A DNA stretch of 64,000 nt from Calothrix sp. C42_A2020_038 (GCA_015272395.1 JACYLQ010000048.1:124001-188000); one strand, 5' to 3'. Counted from the first letter of the stretch, positions 27,634-37,515 are shown. Numbers and translations are program-made. Notes: a model not told the origin generated them from the letters alone.

Positions 27634-28938
27634 ATGATTCCAGTCCAAAAGTTCAGAAAACTGACAATTTGTGCGCTACTTGGCTTATTGACAACCTGGA
27701 TTGTCAGTTGTAGCACAGGTAACGTTAGTAACAGTTCAAATCAAACTTCAGGAGGCGGCGCCAAAATCGAGTTTTGGACGATGTCGCTGAAACCAAAGTT
27801 TGACGACTATTTCCAAAATTTAATTGCGAGTTTTGAATCGCAAAATCAGGGTATAAAGGTTAACTGGGTAGATATACCTTGGGATGGAATGGAGAACAAA
27901 ATTTTAACATCGGTTTCCGCAAAAACGCCACCTGATGTAGTAAACCTAAATCCAGGTTTCGCATCGCAATTAGCGGGGCGAAACGCTTGGTTGGAATTGG
28001 ATACGCGCATTCCCAGTGAAGTTCGTTCCTCCTATCTACCCAACATATGGAAAGCGAGTACGCTAGATGGTAAGAGTTTTGGTATACCCTGGTACCTCAC
28101 TACTCGGCTAACCATTTATAACACTGATTTATTAAAACAGGCAGGCATAGCTAAAGTGCCCAGTACATATACTGAACTCGCACAAGTTGCTCAACAAATT
28201 AGAGACAAAACAGGTAAGTATGCCTTTTTCGTAACATTTGTCCCGCAAGATTCGGGGGAAGTACTTGAGTCCTTTGTCCAAATGGGGGTAACTTTGCTTG
28301 ATGCATCGAACAAAGCAGCGTTCAATACCCCCCAAGGAAAAGCAGCATTTCAATATTGGGTAGATTTATATAAAAAAGGTTTACTCCCCAAAGAAGCACT
28401 TACGAAAGGACACCGACACGGCATAAATTTGTATCAATCGGGAGCAACAGCAATGTTAACTTCAGGCCCCGAATTTCTCAGAACAATTGCCCAAAATGCC
28501 CCCAAAATCGCAGCTGCAAGTTCTATCGCACCTCAACTTACTGGTGAAACAGGCAAGAAAAACGTCGCGGTCATGAACATTGTTATCCCGCGCGATACTA
28601 AGCAACCCGATGCAGCATTAAAATTTGCTTTATACCTGACCAACGACCAAAACCAACTAGCTTTTGCCAAAGCAGCCAACGTTTTGCCATCAACTATTAA
28701 AGCACTTGGTGATAGCTACTTCAAAGAAGTACCAGCAGATGCTCCAACTTACGACAAAGCACGCACTGTCAGCGCTACGCAACTACAACAAGCGTCCGTT
28801 CTAACACCTACCATCAGGAATTTCAATCTTCTGCAAAAAGCAATCTACGATAATCTCCAAGCAGCAATGCTAGGTGAGAAAACCGTAGACCAGGCCATTG
28901 CCGACGCAGAAAAAGAATGGAATAGCCAGCAAAGTTAG
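27634..28938 (+). CDS. ABC transporter solute-binding lipoprotein, sugar type
   Basis: A family 1 extracellular solute-binding protein. Residues 1-26 are a lipoprotein signal with lipobox IVSC (Cys26), followed by a Ser/Asn-rich linker. The mature part starts AKIEFWTMSLKPKFDDYFQN and has VVNLNPGFASQLAGRNAWLEL and FGIPWYLTTRLTIYNTDLLK, typical of maltose- or multiple-sugar-binding proteins. The length of 434 is usual. It would deliver a sugar to a membrane ABC importer, but no permease or ATPase gene lies nearby, so they must be elsewhere. The exact sugar is not inferable. Confidence 0.88.
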   Translation: MIPVQKFRKLTICALLGLLTTWIVSCSTGNVSNSSNQTSGGGAKIEFWTMSLKPKFDDYFQNLIASFESQNQGIKVNWVDIPWDGMENKILTSVSAKTPPDVVNLNPGFASQLAGRNAWLELDTRIPSEVRSSYLPNIWKASTLDGKSFGIPWYLTTRLTIYNTDLLKQAGIAKVPSTYTELAQVAQQIRDKTGKYAFFVTFVPQDSGEVLESFVQMGVTLLDASNKAAFNTPQGKAAFQYWVDLYKKGLLPKEALTKGHRHGINLYQSGATAMLTSGPEFLRTIAQNAPKIAAASSIAPQLTGETGKKNVAVMNIVIPRDTKQPDAALKFALYLTNDQNQLAFAKAANVLPSTIKALGDSYFKEVPADAPTYDKARTVSATQLQQASVLTPTIRNFNLLQKAIYDNLQAAMLGEKTVDQAIADAEKEWNSQQS

Positions 28939-28991
28939 GAGTTGCAAAGGCGCCTTGGATGTCGTGTCTGTTATGTAAAAGAAGCATCCAT

Positions 28992-29059
28992 CTTGTAGAA
29001 CGGGCATCCTTGCCCGTTTCATATTTAGAGACCGGCGAGGACACCCATCCCACAACAAG
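28992..29059. repeat. Palindromic intergenic repeat (GGGCATCC/TGCCCG)
   Basis: CTTGTAGAACGGGCATCCTT followed by GCCCGTTTC, then CACCCATCCCACAACAAG as the inverted flank. It lies between the convergent binding-protein gene and folC. Confidence 0.6.
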
Positions 29060-29066
29060 TGAGAAC

Positions 29067-30386
29067 TTATTTTGACATTCCTAAAAAGTGCCCAACTAAG
29101 TACAGCGAACCGCACAAAACAACTAAATATTTAGGTATATTCCCTGTATTACTTAAGTCAAAATAATCAAGTTCTGGTACAGCAAACGCCGCATTAAGTG
29201 CTGACTTTAAATCACTATAAGTTTGGCAACTTTTGAGTTGGAAACTTTTTAATTGGCAAATTTGATTAGCGAGTTTCGCTAATTCGTCAGGTTTTGCTGA
29301 ACTATGGCCAGGAACGGGCACTAAATACAGTCGATCACCTGGTCTTAATAATGCTTTGAATACTTGATCATGCTCTTTAGTCGAAAGCATCCCCATTACC
29401 CAACTAACCGACTTAATACTTAATGAATCTATATAATCACGTAATACTATAGCCGCAGCAGGATTATGGGCGCCATCAACTAATAGTTTGTAATCTTTTT
29501 CTTGGTTTTTCCATTGAGTCCACTGCATTCGACCTAGCCATTTTGTCTTTGCCATTCCCTCAGTAATGGCTTCTTCAGAAATTTGCCAACCTTGATGTTG
29601 TAAAATTTCTAACGTTGCTAATGCTAAAGCAGAATTAAAACGCTGAATTTGTCCTGCTAATGCTAAAGGATATTTAATAGATTTTGAGCCAAAAACTGAT
29701 TGATACTCTGCCCATCCTTGATCTAACTGACTAGCTGGTTGCGGTATATAAACAGGGCAATTGAGTTTCGCTGCGCGCGCTAGCACAACTTCTTTTGCAT
29801 CAAGCGGCAATTGTCCAACCACTACAGGACAACTAGCTTTAATAATTCCCGCTTTTTCTCGTGCGATGTCGGCAACAGTTGGACCAAGCTGCTGCCAATG
29901 TTCTCGACTAATAGACGTAATTACAGACACCAATGGTTGAGGACAAACATTCGTCGCATCTAGGCGCCCTCCCAACCCGACTTCAATAATAACAATATCT
30001 GCTTTTTTTTGTACAAAATATAACCAGGCAACTGCGGTAATTACTTCAAATTGTGTCGGTGATTCTTCAGTTGGGTCTATTTTATTTCTGACTTCCAGCA
30101 ATAATTGACACAACTCTTGCTTGGAAATTTGCTCTTGGTTAAAGCTAATGCGTTCCGTCCAATCTATAAGATGAGGAGAAGTATAGCGTCCAGTTCGATA
30201 ACCTGCTTGTGTGAGAACTGAAGACAGGTAAGCACAAACCGAGCCTTTACCGTTAGTTCCCGCTACATGGATAATTGGAACTTGAAGATGAGGATTACCT
30301 AGATTAAACAAAAGTTTATGAATTCTTTCAAGTCCAAGATTTACCCCAAAGCGCTGAAAAGGTTTAATTATAGCGTCGATGTTCAC
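29067..30386 (-). CDS. folC: Folylpolyglutamate/dihydrofolate synthase
   Basis: A Mur-ligase-fold enzyme that adds L-glutamate to dihydropteroate and to folates, using ATP. The P-loop HVAGTNGKGSVCAYLSS, the SPHL block (RYTSPHLIDWTERI), the IIEVGLGGRLDATNV strand and DGAHNPAAA are all present. I prefer the GTG start at 30386 (giving NIDAIIKPFQRFG, the usual N-terminus) over the ATG at 30470, because the extension would be read through the terminator hairpin at 30425-30446. The length is then about 440, normal for the family. It lies downstream of psbY on the same strand. Confidence 0.9.
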   Translation of the reverse strand: MNIDAIIKPFQRFGVNLGLERIHKLLFNLGNPHLQVPIIHVAGTNGKGSVCAYLSSVLTQAGYRTGRYTSPHLIDWTERISFNQEQISKQELCQLLLEVRNKIDPTEESPTQFEVITAVAWLYFVQKKADIVIIEVGLGGRLDATNVCPQPLVSVITSISREHWQQLGPTVADIAREKAGIIKASCPVVVGQLPLDAKEVVLARAAKLNCPVYIPQPASQLDQGWAEYQSVFGSKSIKYPLALAGQIQRFNSALALATLEILQHQGWQISEEAITEGMAKTKWLGRMQWTQWKNQEKDYKLLVDGAHNPAAAIVLRDYIDSLSIKSVSWVMGMLSTKEHDQVFKALLRPGDRLYLVPVPGHSSAKPDELAKLANQICQLKSFQLKSCQTYSDLKSALNAAFAVPELDYFDLSNTGNIPKYLVVLCGSLYLVGHFLGMSK

Positions 30387-30424
30387 AATCAGAAAAATTT
30401 GAGTTAAGCCCAGAGTTATACAAT

Positions 30425-30446
30425 AAAACCTGCTGGGAGCAGGCTT
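30425..30446 (-). terminator. Intrinsic terminator after psbY
   Basis: On the minus strand: AAGCCTGC, loop TCCCA, GCAGGTTTTATTGT; a 7-8 bp stem with a T-rich tail, about 75 bases after the psbY stop. Its position also argues for the inner GTG start of folC. Confidence 0.65.
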
Positions 30447-30519
30447 AAAAAATACTGCTTGCTCCCGCAAGTCTTATTTACATAACGATATTCGTGTTGT
30501 ATTTTGAGTGAGTTCAGAT

Positions 30520-30645
30520 TTATGCTTCTTTATTTAAAAAGCTTTGAAGCTGTCTTAAAGCTGCTGCACCAATATTGAATAATGCCCAACCTGCGGCAAC
30601 TGCAATTGGCGCCAAAACGATAGCAACGCGAAAATCGATATCCAT
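30520..30645 (-). CDS. psbY: Photosystem II protein PsbY
   Basis: A single-helix photosystem II subunit of about 41 residues next to cytochrome b559 in the thylakoid membrane. The sequence begins [19 protein letters not shown], with one membrane helix and a short polar tail (LQSFLNKEA), as in other cyanobacterial PsbY. A longer in-frame ATG at 30720 exists, but the family starts at MDIDFR and a GAGGGG lies upstream of it. It is followed by a terminator, so it forms its own small unit between the gamma carbonic anhydrase and folC genes. A GGCGCC site falls inside even this short gene. Confidence 0.92.
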   Translation of the reverse strand: MDIDFRVAIVLAPIAVAAGWALFNIGAAALRQLQSFLNKEA

Positions 30646-30785
30646 ATTCAGAACCCCTCTGTTAAGTAAAAATTTAAGTTTTGTCAATTCTTCTAATTTT
30701 ATTTTTAGCTGAAATGGCAATTTTTTCCAATTGTTACGAAGATTTATGTAAAGAATGTTTACATAAATAGGTTTATGGGCGGGAA

Positions 30786-31310
30786 CTAGTCTCTAAATCC
30801 TAAATCAGCACTCTTACCCGCATGAACTAAAGCTAACTTTTTGTAACGTTCGGCATGTTCGATCAGTTCTGCTGCTTCTTCGTTGGTAACGGAGCGCACG
30901 ATTTTGCTGGGAACTCCAACGACTAGTGATTGGGGTGGTACATCTTTGGTAACAACTGCACCAGCACCGATAATACTACTTTTACCGACTCGCACTCCAT
31001 TCAGAACAATGGCGCCAATGCCCACCAGGCAACCACTTTCTATATAAGCCGAGTGAATGACCGCACGATGTCCAACGGTAACATGGTTTTCTAAAATTGT
31101 CGGTAGTCCAGGATCTCCATGTAAAATTGCGCCATCTTGAATATTCGTACATTCTCCTATTTCAATTCGTTCGACATCGCCTCGCACAACGGCACCGTAC
31201 CAAATACTTGTACCATTCGCGATACTGACTGAACCGATTACTGAAGCACAAGGAGCAACGAAGGCAGCTTGAGAAATGTCGCAATCTGACCAATAAGAAG
31301 AGGTTGACAC
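30786..31310 (-). CDS. Gamma-carbonic-anhydrase-family protein (left-handed beta helix)
   Basis: A 174-residue hexapeptide-repeat trimeric protein. The repeats run from about residue 15 to 140 and the three zinc-binding histidines are present: one in GAILHGDPG and two in [10 protein letters not shown], spaced five apart. The flanking Arg/Asp/Gln residues ([20 protein letters not shown]) also fit. It belongs to the PaaY/YrdA/CcmM-like branch; without the CcmM small-subunit repeats it is a stand-alone enzyme or scaffold. Carbonic anhydrase activity is plausible but not certain in this branch. Confidence 0.88.
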   Translation of the reverse strand: MSTSSYWSDCDISQAAFVAPCASVIGSVSIANGTSIWYGAVVRGDVERIEIGECTNIQDGAILHGDPGLPTILENHVTVGHRAVIHSAYIESGCLVGIGAIVLNGVRVGKSSIIGAGAVVTKDVPPQSLVVGVPSKIVRSVTNEEAAELIEHAERYKKLALVHAGKSADLGFRD

Positions 31311-31672
31311 GATAGAATATGTGTAAGCGAATAAGCCGCAGTTATCTAAAATCCACTTCCAAACGGAAGTTTATTTGACTATATCAGGATATTATGGCAC
31401 TAACTGCCCCAAGTAAATCAACTAAATCGTGACTCTGGAGTGCTGCCTATCTGGATATGAAAAATAGTTACAAGTATTTAGGTTAAAGTTTGTACAGTAA
31501 ATCTAAACTTTAGACTAAAAACTAACGAATTAAAACGATGAAATGTTATATGTGTTTTACCGGAACTTATTTTCAATGAAAAAGGCCAAGTTCAATATTA
31601 GTAATTGTACTTAGGCACTATCTAAAAGTGTAGCGAATAGTACTTTTGCTGGTGATGAAAAAATATGTTTAA
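31311..31672. other. 362-base divergent promoter region
   Basis: No gene. A small hairpin ACTTCC-AAAC-GGAAGT followed by TTTATTTG lies at 31355-31378. The remainder is AT-rich and should hold the promoters of the two divergent genes. Confidence 0.45.
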
Positions 31673-32194
31673 ATGCACTTCATGATGAACTCAGCTTTGC
31701 AGTACCCAATATTTGGCCCCGAAATACAGTGCCCTCATTGCCGCCAAACTATTTCGGCACTGACACTTACAGACACCTATTTGTGCCCTAGACATGGTGC
31801 ATTTGAAGCCAACCCGAAAACTGAGGAATTAATCCATTTGCAGTCAGGACGGCACTGGCGCCGATGGAATAATGAATGGTATCGCCAGCACACGCACCCA
31901 GATGGAATTCGTTTTGAAATTCATGAAGCATTAGATAAACTTTATACTCAAGGTTATCGGGCAACACGAGTAATTATTGCTCGACGGTATCAGGAATTGA
32001 TGGGTGGTTACTTGGAACGGAGTACTCCCTGGCGCTCTGGACAGTCCGAAGGAATATCCGCCCGACTTTATGGTTTACCAGTTGAGTTCAGCCCTGACTC
32101 GGCTGAAGAGCCTTGTTGGGATGTAATTAACTTTGATTTGGAGAAAGAGCCTGGAGTCCCGGTTCGGTATCCGTACTTTCGACTATTTGAATAA
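31673..32194 (+). CDS. Cyanobacterial conserved protein, TIGR02652 type
   Basis: The 173-residue protein matches what I recall of TIGR02652, a cyanobacteria-only family of unknown function. Residues 20-40 form a likely zinc finger (CPHC at about 20-23 and CPRHG about 16 residues on). A basic region follows (GRHWRRWNNEWYRQH), then RVIIARRYQELMGGYLER, and the end is acidic and aromatic (YPYFRLFE). The Cys pairs and basic patch are compatible with nucleic-acid binding, but that is inference. A start at 31682 is also possible. The gene is followed directly by the large heptamer repeat. Confidence 0.75.
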   Translation: MHFMMNSALQYPIFGPEIQCPHCRQTISALTLTDTYLCPRHGAFEANPKTEELIHLQSGRHWRRWNNEWYRQHTHPDGIRFEIHEALDKLYTQGYRATRVIIARRYQELMGGYLERSTPWRSGQSEGISARLYGLPVEFSPDSAEEPCWDVINFDLEKEPGVPVRYPYFRLFE

Positions 32195-32235
32195 CGAGAT
32201 TTTGGATTTTAGATTAGGTTATCACACACATTATG

Positions 32236-32468
32236 GATAATAATCCATAATCCAAAATCCCCAATCCAAAATCCCCAATCCAAAATCCCCAATCCAAAAT
32301 CCATAATCCAAAATCCCCAATCCAAAATCCATAATCCAAAATCCCCAATCCAAAATCCCCAATCCAAAGTCCCCAATCCAAAATCCATAATCCAAAATCC
32401 CCAATCCAAAATCCATAATCCAAAATCCCCAATCCAAAATCCCCAATCCAAAATCCCCCAACCCCCAA
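32236..32468. repeat. Large heptanucleotide tandem repeat (STRR type)
   Basis: About 33 units of 7 bases in series, alternating AATCCAA with AATCCCC or AATCCAT. The block is flanked by GATTTTGGATTTTAG at its left end and CCCCCAACCCCCAAT at its right. Because 7 is not a multiple of 3, the minus strand reads as the same repeating peptide (Gly-Leu-Trp-Ile-Asp pattern) in all three frames; none of those frames is a gene. It fills the spacer between the TIGR02652 and VOC genes. Confidence 0.95.
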
Positions 32469-32475
32469 TCTTAAC

Positions 32476-32916
32476 ATGCATCACGCTTCGATTCGGACAG
32501 CAAATATTCATAGAGCAATTGCTTTCTACGAGCAATTAGGCTTTGCAGTTGCTGAACGTTTTACTACTGGCTATACATTGGCATGTTGGATGGAAGGATT
32601 GAGCAGTAGAATTGAGTTAATTCAGATACCCGAACCAAATCCGACTTCCGATCCATTTGCAGATGAACACTATGTAGGGTATTATCATCTTTCATTCGAT
32701 TTAACTCAATTAGCGCCAGATTTACCTGAGTGGCTGGCTAAGTTAAAGGAACGTTTCGCTGTAGCTTCTCAAAACAACCTTGATGGGCTGCTACCACTTA
32801 AAGTTCTTTTGGAACCAACGCAGCAACAAATTGGCAACACTGTTTACGAAGTTGCTTTTGTTGCTGATGCCGATGGTTTACCTTTAGAGTTTATCCGTGT
32901 TCTCGCAAAAATCTAG
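32476..32916 (+). CDS. VOC/glyoxalase-fold protein
   Basis: A 146-residue protein of the vicinal oxygen chelate superfamily. The first half HHASIRTANIHRAIAFYEQL places a metal-binding His at 2-3 with the typical AIAFYEQLGF helix; the second half ends VADADGLPLEFIRVL with the Glu of the GLPLEF ligand motif. Substrate is unknown; members include glyoxalase I and dioxygenases, and the sequence does not decide. It starts only 8 bases after the end of the tandem repeat, so the repeat lies in its 5' leader or promoter. Confidence 0.8.
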   Translation: MHHASIRTANIHRAIAFYEQLGFAVAERFTTGYTLACWMEGLSSRIELIQIPEPNPTSDPFADEHYVGYYHLSFDLTQLAPDLPEWLAKLKERFAVASQNNLDGLLPLKVLLEPTQQQIGNTVYEVAFVADADGLPLEFIRVLAKI

Positions 32917-33045
32917 CGCATATTAAACTTAAGTATTCTACATTACTGGGATGTTAATAATAAAACTATCCTCAGTAATCATACTGTTGATTTCAATTTT
33001 TGATGAAGATTTACATAAAGAGCCATTAAAGCTGTAAATCTTCTC

Positions 33046-36000
33046 ATGAAGACAAATATAACAGTGCTAATTGTTTCATCTGTCGGTACAATCGTGTTAT
33101 GTGTAGTGTTGCCGAGGCGACAGAATCGCAAGAAGGATTATACTATAGTCATAAAAAAATCTGTAGTCAAGTTTACAGATGATATCAAAAGATGCATGTC
33201 TGTGTTTTATAAGTTATACCGATATCGTTTTCCATTACTACTATTAAGTCTTTGGTTAATCGTGGTAATGCTACTAAACAACTACTCTGCTAGTAGCCAG
33301 TTAAGTGCTGCATCTAGTACGGTTGAGACACGTGCAGAAATAGTATCTAATTTCAGAAATCAAAATAATAATCTAGGTAGTATACGTAAATCAATGAATG
33401 GAGATGCCCATAAGACGATACTGGAAAATGGTCTGACTGTAATCACAAAAGAAATTCATACTGCCCCCGTTGTAACAGTACAAGTTTGGTACAAAATCGG
33501 TTCTAGGAATGAGGAGCGGGGAGTTAATGGAATTGCTCACCAACTTGAACATATGATGTTCAAAGGCACTACAGAGCGTCCTGTTCAATTTGGTAGATTA
33601 TTTAGTACTCTTGGTAGCGACTCAAATGCTTTTACAAGTTATGACCAAACAGCTTACTACAATACTGTTGAACGTGCAAAGTTGAAAGCTTTGCTTGAAC
33701 TGGAAGCTGATAGAATGTCCAACTCGCAAATTGATACTTCTGCTCTCAATAGTGAAAAGCGAGTAGTCGTTTCAGAATTGCAGGGTTACGAAAACAACCC
33801 AGAGTACCGTCTCAACCATGCAATTATGCGCGCGGCATTTCCTAACCACCCGTATGGGTTGCCTGTAGGTGGTACAGCATCCGATGTGGAAAAATTTACA
33901 GTTGAACAAGTTCAAAAGTATTATAAAACTTTCTATAGACCTGATAACGCAGTTTTGGTGATTGTTGGTGACTTTCAAACCGAACAAGTAATTGCTGATG
34001 TTAAAGAATTATTTGGCAAAATAAATAGTACTGAGAATAGTCTTAATAAAGAATTATTTAATTTTGAGTATAAAAAAGAACGTATATTTCAACATTCTTC
34101 ACAAAAATCTCCGATTATTCTGAATCAACCAGGCGCCGCTGCAATATTACAAAGTGTTTATCCGCTACCAGACATCAAGCATCCAGACTCGCCTGCGCTA
34201 GATATAATGGACTATATTTTGTCGGATGGCAAAAATTCGCGGTTTTACCAAGGGTTAGTTGACTCAGGTATCGCAACAGATGTTGATGCTTCAGTTGCAA
34301 GTTTAAAGGATTTCGGTTGGTACGAGATAACTGTATTTGGAACTCCAAAACAGGACTTGAAAAAACTTGACTCGATTGTAAGGAAAATAATTGCACAATT
34401 TATCGACAAAGGAGTCGATGAATCAGAACTGAAGCGAGCGAAGGCACAGTTCGAGGCAGCTGTAATTTTGGGTAATCGTGATATTACAAGCCAAGCAATG
34501 CAATTTGGTAATGATGAAGTTGTCACTGGTAATCATGAATTCATGGATTATTATTTAGATGCAATTCGCCAAGTGACAACAAAGGATGTACAGCGCGTTG
34601 CCAAGCAGTATCTCAATACAGAAGCACGTACAGTCGGTTACTTTATTCCAACCAGAGTTCCGAAGAGTGCAAAAAACAATCATAAAACAAAACCAAATCA
34701 AACTCATGATAGTTTTATCTCTTCTGGTGGTGCCTTTGATAAGGCTGATGTGTTGAAGTATTTACCGCAGTTTGAGACGCCGAAATCGCATACCTTGGAG
34801 AGCGTACCAGAATTAGTAGTGCTACCGAATGGTTTACGAGTTCTAATGCTGGCTGATAAAAGTACTCCAACGGTGACACTTAGGGGCTATATTAAAGCAG
34901 GTTCGGAATTAGAATCTGATGAGAAAGCAGGGCTTTCTGACTTAGTAGCCGAAAACTTACTTAGCGGCACCAAAACAAAAGATGTATTTGCACTTGCGAA
35001 AGTTTTAGAAGAACGAGGAGCTAGTCTTGAATTTAACCCTTTGCGTGAAGGTGTACGAATTGAGGGTAGTAGTTTGGCAACCGACTTACATGTTCTAATT
35101 CATACTTTAGCAGATGTAATCAAAAATCCTACGTTTCCAAATCGAGAACTTGAATTGAGTCGTAAGCAAGCTTTGAGCGCCCTTGAGCAAGATTTAGATG
35201 ACCCATCAGAAGTCGCAAAAAGAACATTTGTACAGTCGATTTATCCGAAACAACATCCACTACATAAATTTCCTACAAAGCAAAGTTTACGAAGAATTAC
35301 TCGTAAAGATGTGATTGATTTTAAAGCAAAGTACTATCGACCTGACATGATGACAATAGCTTTGGTCGGAGATTTTGACCCAGAATTCGTAAAATCGCGT
35401 CTTGAAATTGAGTTAGGAAACTGGACGGTTCCTGGTCAAGCAGAGGTTTTGCAATACCCAACAGTATCAACACCCGATACTATTGTCCGGGTCAATTCGG
35501 TACTGCCAGGTAAGGCTCAAGCTATCACTTATATGGGCAACACTGCTATAAATCGTAACGATCAACGTTATTACGCAGCGTTACTATTAAACCAGATTTT
35601 AGGCGGTGACACTTTATCTAGTCGCTTAGGTGCAGAATTACGTGACCGTCAAGGGTTAACTTACGGAATTTATAGTAATTTCCTGGCTGGTAAAAATTCT
35701 GGTACGTTTTTAATCGAAATGCAAACTAGTCCAGAAGATACTGCAAAAGCAATTGCTAGTACTCGTAAACTAATTCAAGATATCCATCAGTTTGGTGTAA
35801 CTGAGCGTGAAGTTGAAAGTGCCAAACGTACAGCAGTTAGTAACTATATCGTGTCCTTGGCAAATCCTGAAGAACTGGCACACCAAATTTTGATGAACCA
35901 AGTATATGGTTTGGATGTTGAGGAGTTACGTGGATTTGTTGATCATCTCAATCAAGTTAGTCTTTCTGAAGTTAACCAAGCTGCGCGCGAGCTACTACAT

Positions 36001-36069
36001 CCAGATAAAATTGTGGTTGTAACTGCTGGACCTGCTGTTGTGGCAGATCAAGGTATGCGTTCAAATTAA
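33046..36069 (+). CDS. M16-family zinc protease, two-domain, membrane-anchored
   Basis: A processing-peptidase/pitrilysin-type protein of 1007 residues. Residues 1-22 and 62-78 are hydrophobic, so it is anchored or exported; a start at Met51 (33196) would leave only the second segment. The first M16 half has the inverted zinc motif HQLEH at 165-169 with the third ligand Glu at about 244 (VVSELQGYENNP). The second half (from about 590) has the same fold but lacks HxxEH, reading LSDLVAENL, so it is the non-catalytic half. Such fused proteases degrade peptides in the periplasm or thylakoid lumen; the substrate is unknown. Confidence 0.9.
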   Translation: MKTNITVLIVSSVGTIVLCVVLPRRQNRKKDYTIVIKKSVVKFTDDIKRCMSVFYKLYRYRFPLLLLSLWLIVVMLLNNYSASSQLSAASSTVETRAEIVSNFRNQNNNLGSIRKSMNGDAHKTILENGLTVITKEIHTAPVVTVQVWYKIGSRNEERGVNGIAHQLEHMMFKGTTERPVQFGRLFSTLGSDSNAFTSYDQTAYYNTVERAKLKALLELEADRMSNSQIDTSALNSEKRVVVSELQGYENNPEYRLNHAIMRAAFPNHPYGLPVGGTASDVEKFTVEQVQKYYKTFYRPDNAVLVIVGDFQTEQVIADVKELFGKINSTENSLNKELFNFEYKKERIFQHSSQKSPIILNQPGAAAILQSVYPLPDIKHPDSPALDIMDYILSDGKNSRFYQGLVDSGIATDVDASVASLKDFGWYEITVFGTPKQDLKKLDSIVRKIIAQFIDKGVDESELKRAKAQFEAAVILGNRDITSQAMQFGNDEVVTGNHEFMDYYLDAIRQVTTKDVQRVAKQYLNTEARTVGYFIPTRVPKSAKNNHKTKPNQTHDSFISSGGAFDKADVLKYLPQFETPKSHTLESVPELVVLPNGLRVLMLADKSTPTVTLRGYIKAGSELESDEKAGLSDLVAENLLSGTKTKDVFALAKVLEERGASLEFNPLREGVRIEGSSLATDLHVLIHTLADVIKNPTFPNRELELSRKQALSALEQDLDDPSEVAKRTFVQSIYPKQHPLHKFPTKQSLRRITRKDVIDFKAKYYRPDMMTIALVGDFDPEFVKSRLEIELGNWTVPGQAEVLQYPTVSTPDTIVRVNSVLPGKAQAITYMGNTAINRNDQRYYAALLLNQILGGDTLSSRLGAELRDRQGLTYGIYSNFLAGKNSGTFLIEMQTSPEDTAKAIASTRKLIQDIHQFGVTEREVESAKRTAVSNYIVSLANPEELAHQILMNQVYGLDVEELRGFVDHLNQVSLSEVNQAARELLHPDKIVVVTAGPAVVADQGMRSN

Positions 36070-36264
36070 GCCAACAATGTTGAACGCTCCTGACTTTGAA
36101 AACCAAGATTCCTGCGAAGAGAACGTGATGTTGTGAGAACATTCAGTGCCAAAATAAGTTAATTTAAGTGTAGATGATATTTTTACTCAACTATAGAGCT
36201 TTACTTGTGTCATACCTAACCATTTCAAGTTTCTGTAGTCAGGGAAGATGTAATTAATACAAAA

Positions 36265-37092
36265 ATGAACATTCTAAGTAATCTGCTTTCTCAACCAACT
36301 AAAATTGCTGCTCCCAAACGTCAACGTCGAGGGATTGAAATTAAGTCTCCGCGCGAAGTTGAAATAATGCGACAATCTGCCAAAATAGTGGCAACCGTAC
36401 TCAAGGAAATTTCTGAATTGGTACAGCCAGGGATGACTACAGCAGACTTGGATGCTCATGCGGAAAAACGGATTCGCGAAATGGATGCAACCCCTAGTTT
36501 TAAGGGTTATCATGGTTTCCCTGCTTCAATCTGTTCGAGTATTAACAACGAAGTTGTACATGGTATTCCCAGCAAGAAAAAAGTTATTCGCGTTGGAGAT
36601 GTTTTAAAAGTAGATACAGGTGCATACTACCAAGGCTATCACGGTGATTCATGTATTACTATTGCTGTTGGAGAGGTAACACCTGAAGCTGCTAAGTTAA
36701 TTCGTGTTGCCGAAGAAGCTTTATATAAAGGTATCGAACAAGTTAAGGCTGGTGCGTACTTGCTTGATTTAGCAGGCGCCATCGAAGACCATGTAAAAGC
36801 AAACGGTTTTAGTGTTGTTGAAGATTTTACTGGACATGGTGTTGGTCGCAATTTACACGAAGAGCCTTCCGTATTCAATTTTCGGACTCGCGAAATGCCT
36901 AACGTGAAATTACGCGCGGGTATGACTTTGGCGATTGAACCAATTTTAAATGCTGGGTCTAAAATTACACGCACTCTATCGGATAAATGGACAGCAGTAA
37001 CAGTAGATAATTCGCTTTCGGCACAGTTCGAGCATACTGTGTTAGTTACAGAAACTGGGTACGAAATTTTGACTGACCGTAGCAAAGTGTAA
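36265..37092 (+). CDS. map: Methionine aminopeptidase, type I
   Basis: Removes the initiator methionine from new proteins. All metal ligands of the M24 fold are visible: Asp117 (LKVDTGAY), Asp128 (YHGDSC), His in [12 protein letters not shown], Glu in LAIEPIL and Glu in QFEHTV, with the substrate-site His99 (VVHGIP). The 275-residue length includes a 25-residue N-terminal extension beyond the core, as in one of the several cyanobacterial paralogues. It ends 34 bases before the convergent acyP gene with a shared hairpin between. Confidence 0.95.
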   Translation: MNILSNLLSQPTKIAAPKRQRRGIEIKSPREVEIMRQSAKIVATVLKEISELVQPGMTTADLDAHAEKRIREMDATPSFKGYHGFPASICSSINNEVVHGIPSKKKVIRVGDVLKVDTGAYYQGYHGDSCITIAVGEVTPEAAKLIRVAEEALYKGIEQVKAGAYLLDLAGAIEDHVKANGFSVVEDFTGHGVGRNLHEEPSVFNFRTREMPNVKLRAGMTLAIEPILNAGSKITRTLSDKWTAVTVDNSLSAQFEHTVLVTETGYEILTDRSKV

Positions 37093-37101
37093 TTGATTTT
37101 G

Positions 37102-37134
37102 GATTTTAGATTTGTTGAAGACAAATCTAAAATC
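37102..37134. terminator. Shared hairpin between convergent map and acyP
   Basis: GATTTTAGATTTGT (37102-37115), loop TGAAG, ACAAATCTAAAATC (37121-37134): a perfect 14 bp AT-rich stem that includes the acyP stop codon. It could end both transcripts. The motif recurs at 27484-27512. Confidence 0.6.
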
Positions 37135-37426
37135 GTCTGATTTCAAAACCCTGTAAACCTTCAGGTGGTATATATTCCACCTTAACTGTTTCGACTAGTG
37201 CAGCAGGTGGCCCTTCGTGACACCAACGAATCATTTGCTCAACAATTGCACGCTCACCTTCAAAAACAGCTTCTACGCGCTTGTCAGGCAAATTACGTAC
37301 CCAACCATTAAGTCCTAACTGGGTTGCTGTTTCGACTGTTGCATAACGATATCCGACACCTTGAACTCGTCCTGAGACAAGAACATGAGCGCAAGTTAAT
37401 TCTGATGGCGATGGGTAATTGTACAT
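37127..37426 (-). CDS. acyP: Acylphosphatase
   Basis: A 99-residue acylphosphatase that hydrolyses acyl phosphates. The signature GRVQGVGYR places the phosphate-binding Arg at 27, and GLNGWVRN places the catalytic Asn at 45. The length is normal with a short N-terminal addition (MYNYPSPSELTCAH). It converges with map; the stop codon lies inside the shared hairpin. The physiological substrate in bacteria is unclear. Confidence 0.93.
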   Translation of the reverse strand: MYNYPSPSELTCAHVLVSGRVQGVGYRYATVETATQLGLNGWVRNLPDKRVEAVFEGERAIVEQMIRWCHEGPPAALVETVKVEYIPPEGLQGFEIRRF

Positions 37427-37515
37427 AAGACCGATTAATCTCGCACGATTATCAGTCTACACTCTTATGTTAGGTCTTATATTCTCGATTTTGTGAAGTT
37501 ATTGCCCAAACCTAC

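Noticed and set aside
30387-30470. N-terminal extension of FolC from the ATG at 30470
   Set aside because: It would be encoded by the psbY terminator hairpin and does not resemble FolC; the GTG at 30386 gives the standard start.
32236-32468. Possible CRISPR array
   Set aside because: The unit is 7 bases, directly repeated without unique spacers, and there are no cas genes.
32209-32535. Three overlapping leftward open frames rich in Gly, Leu, Trp, Ile and Asp
   Set aside because: They are the heptamer tandem repeat read in three frames; each gives the same periodic peptide and has no independent start or family.
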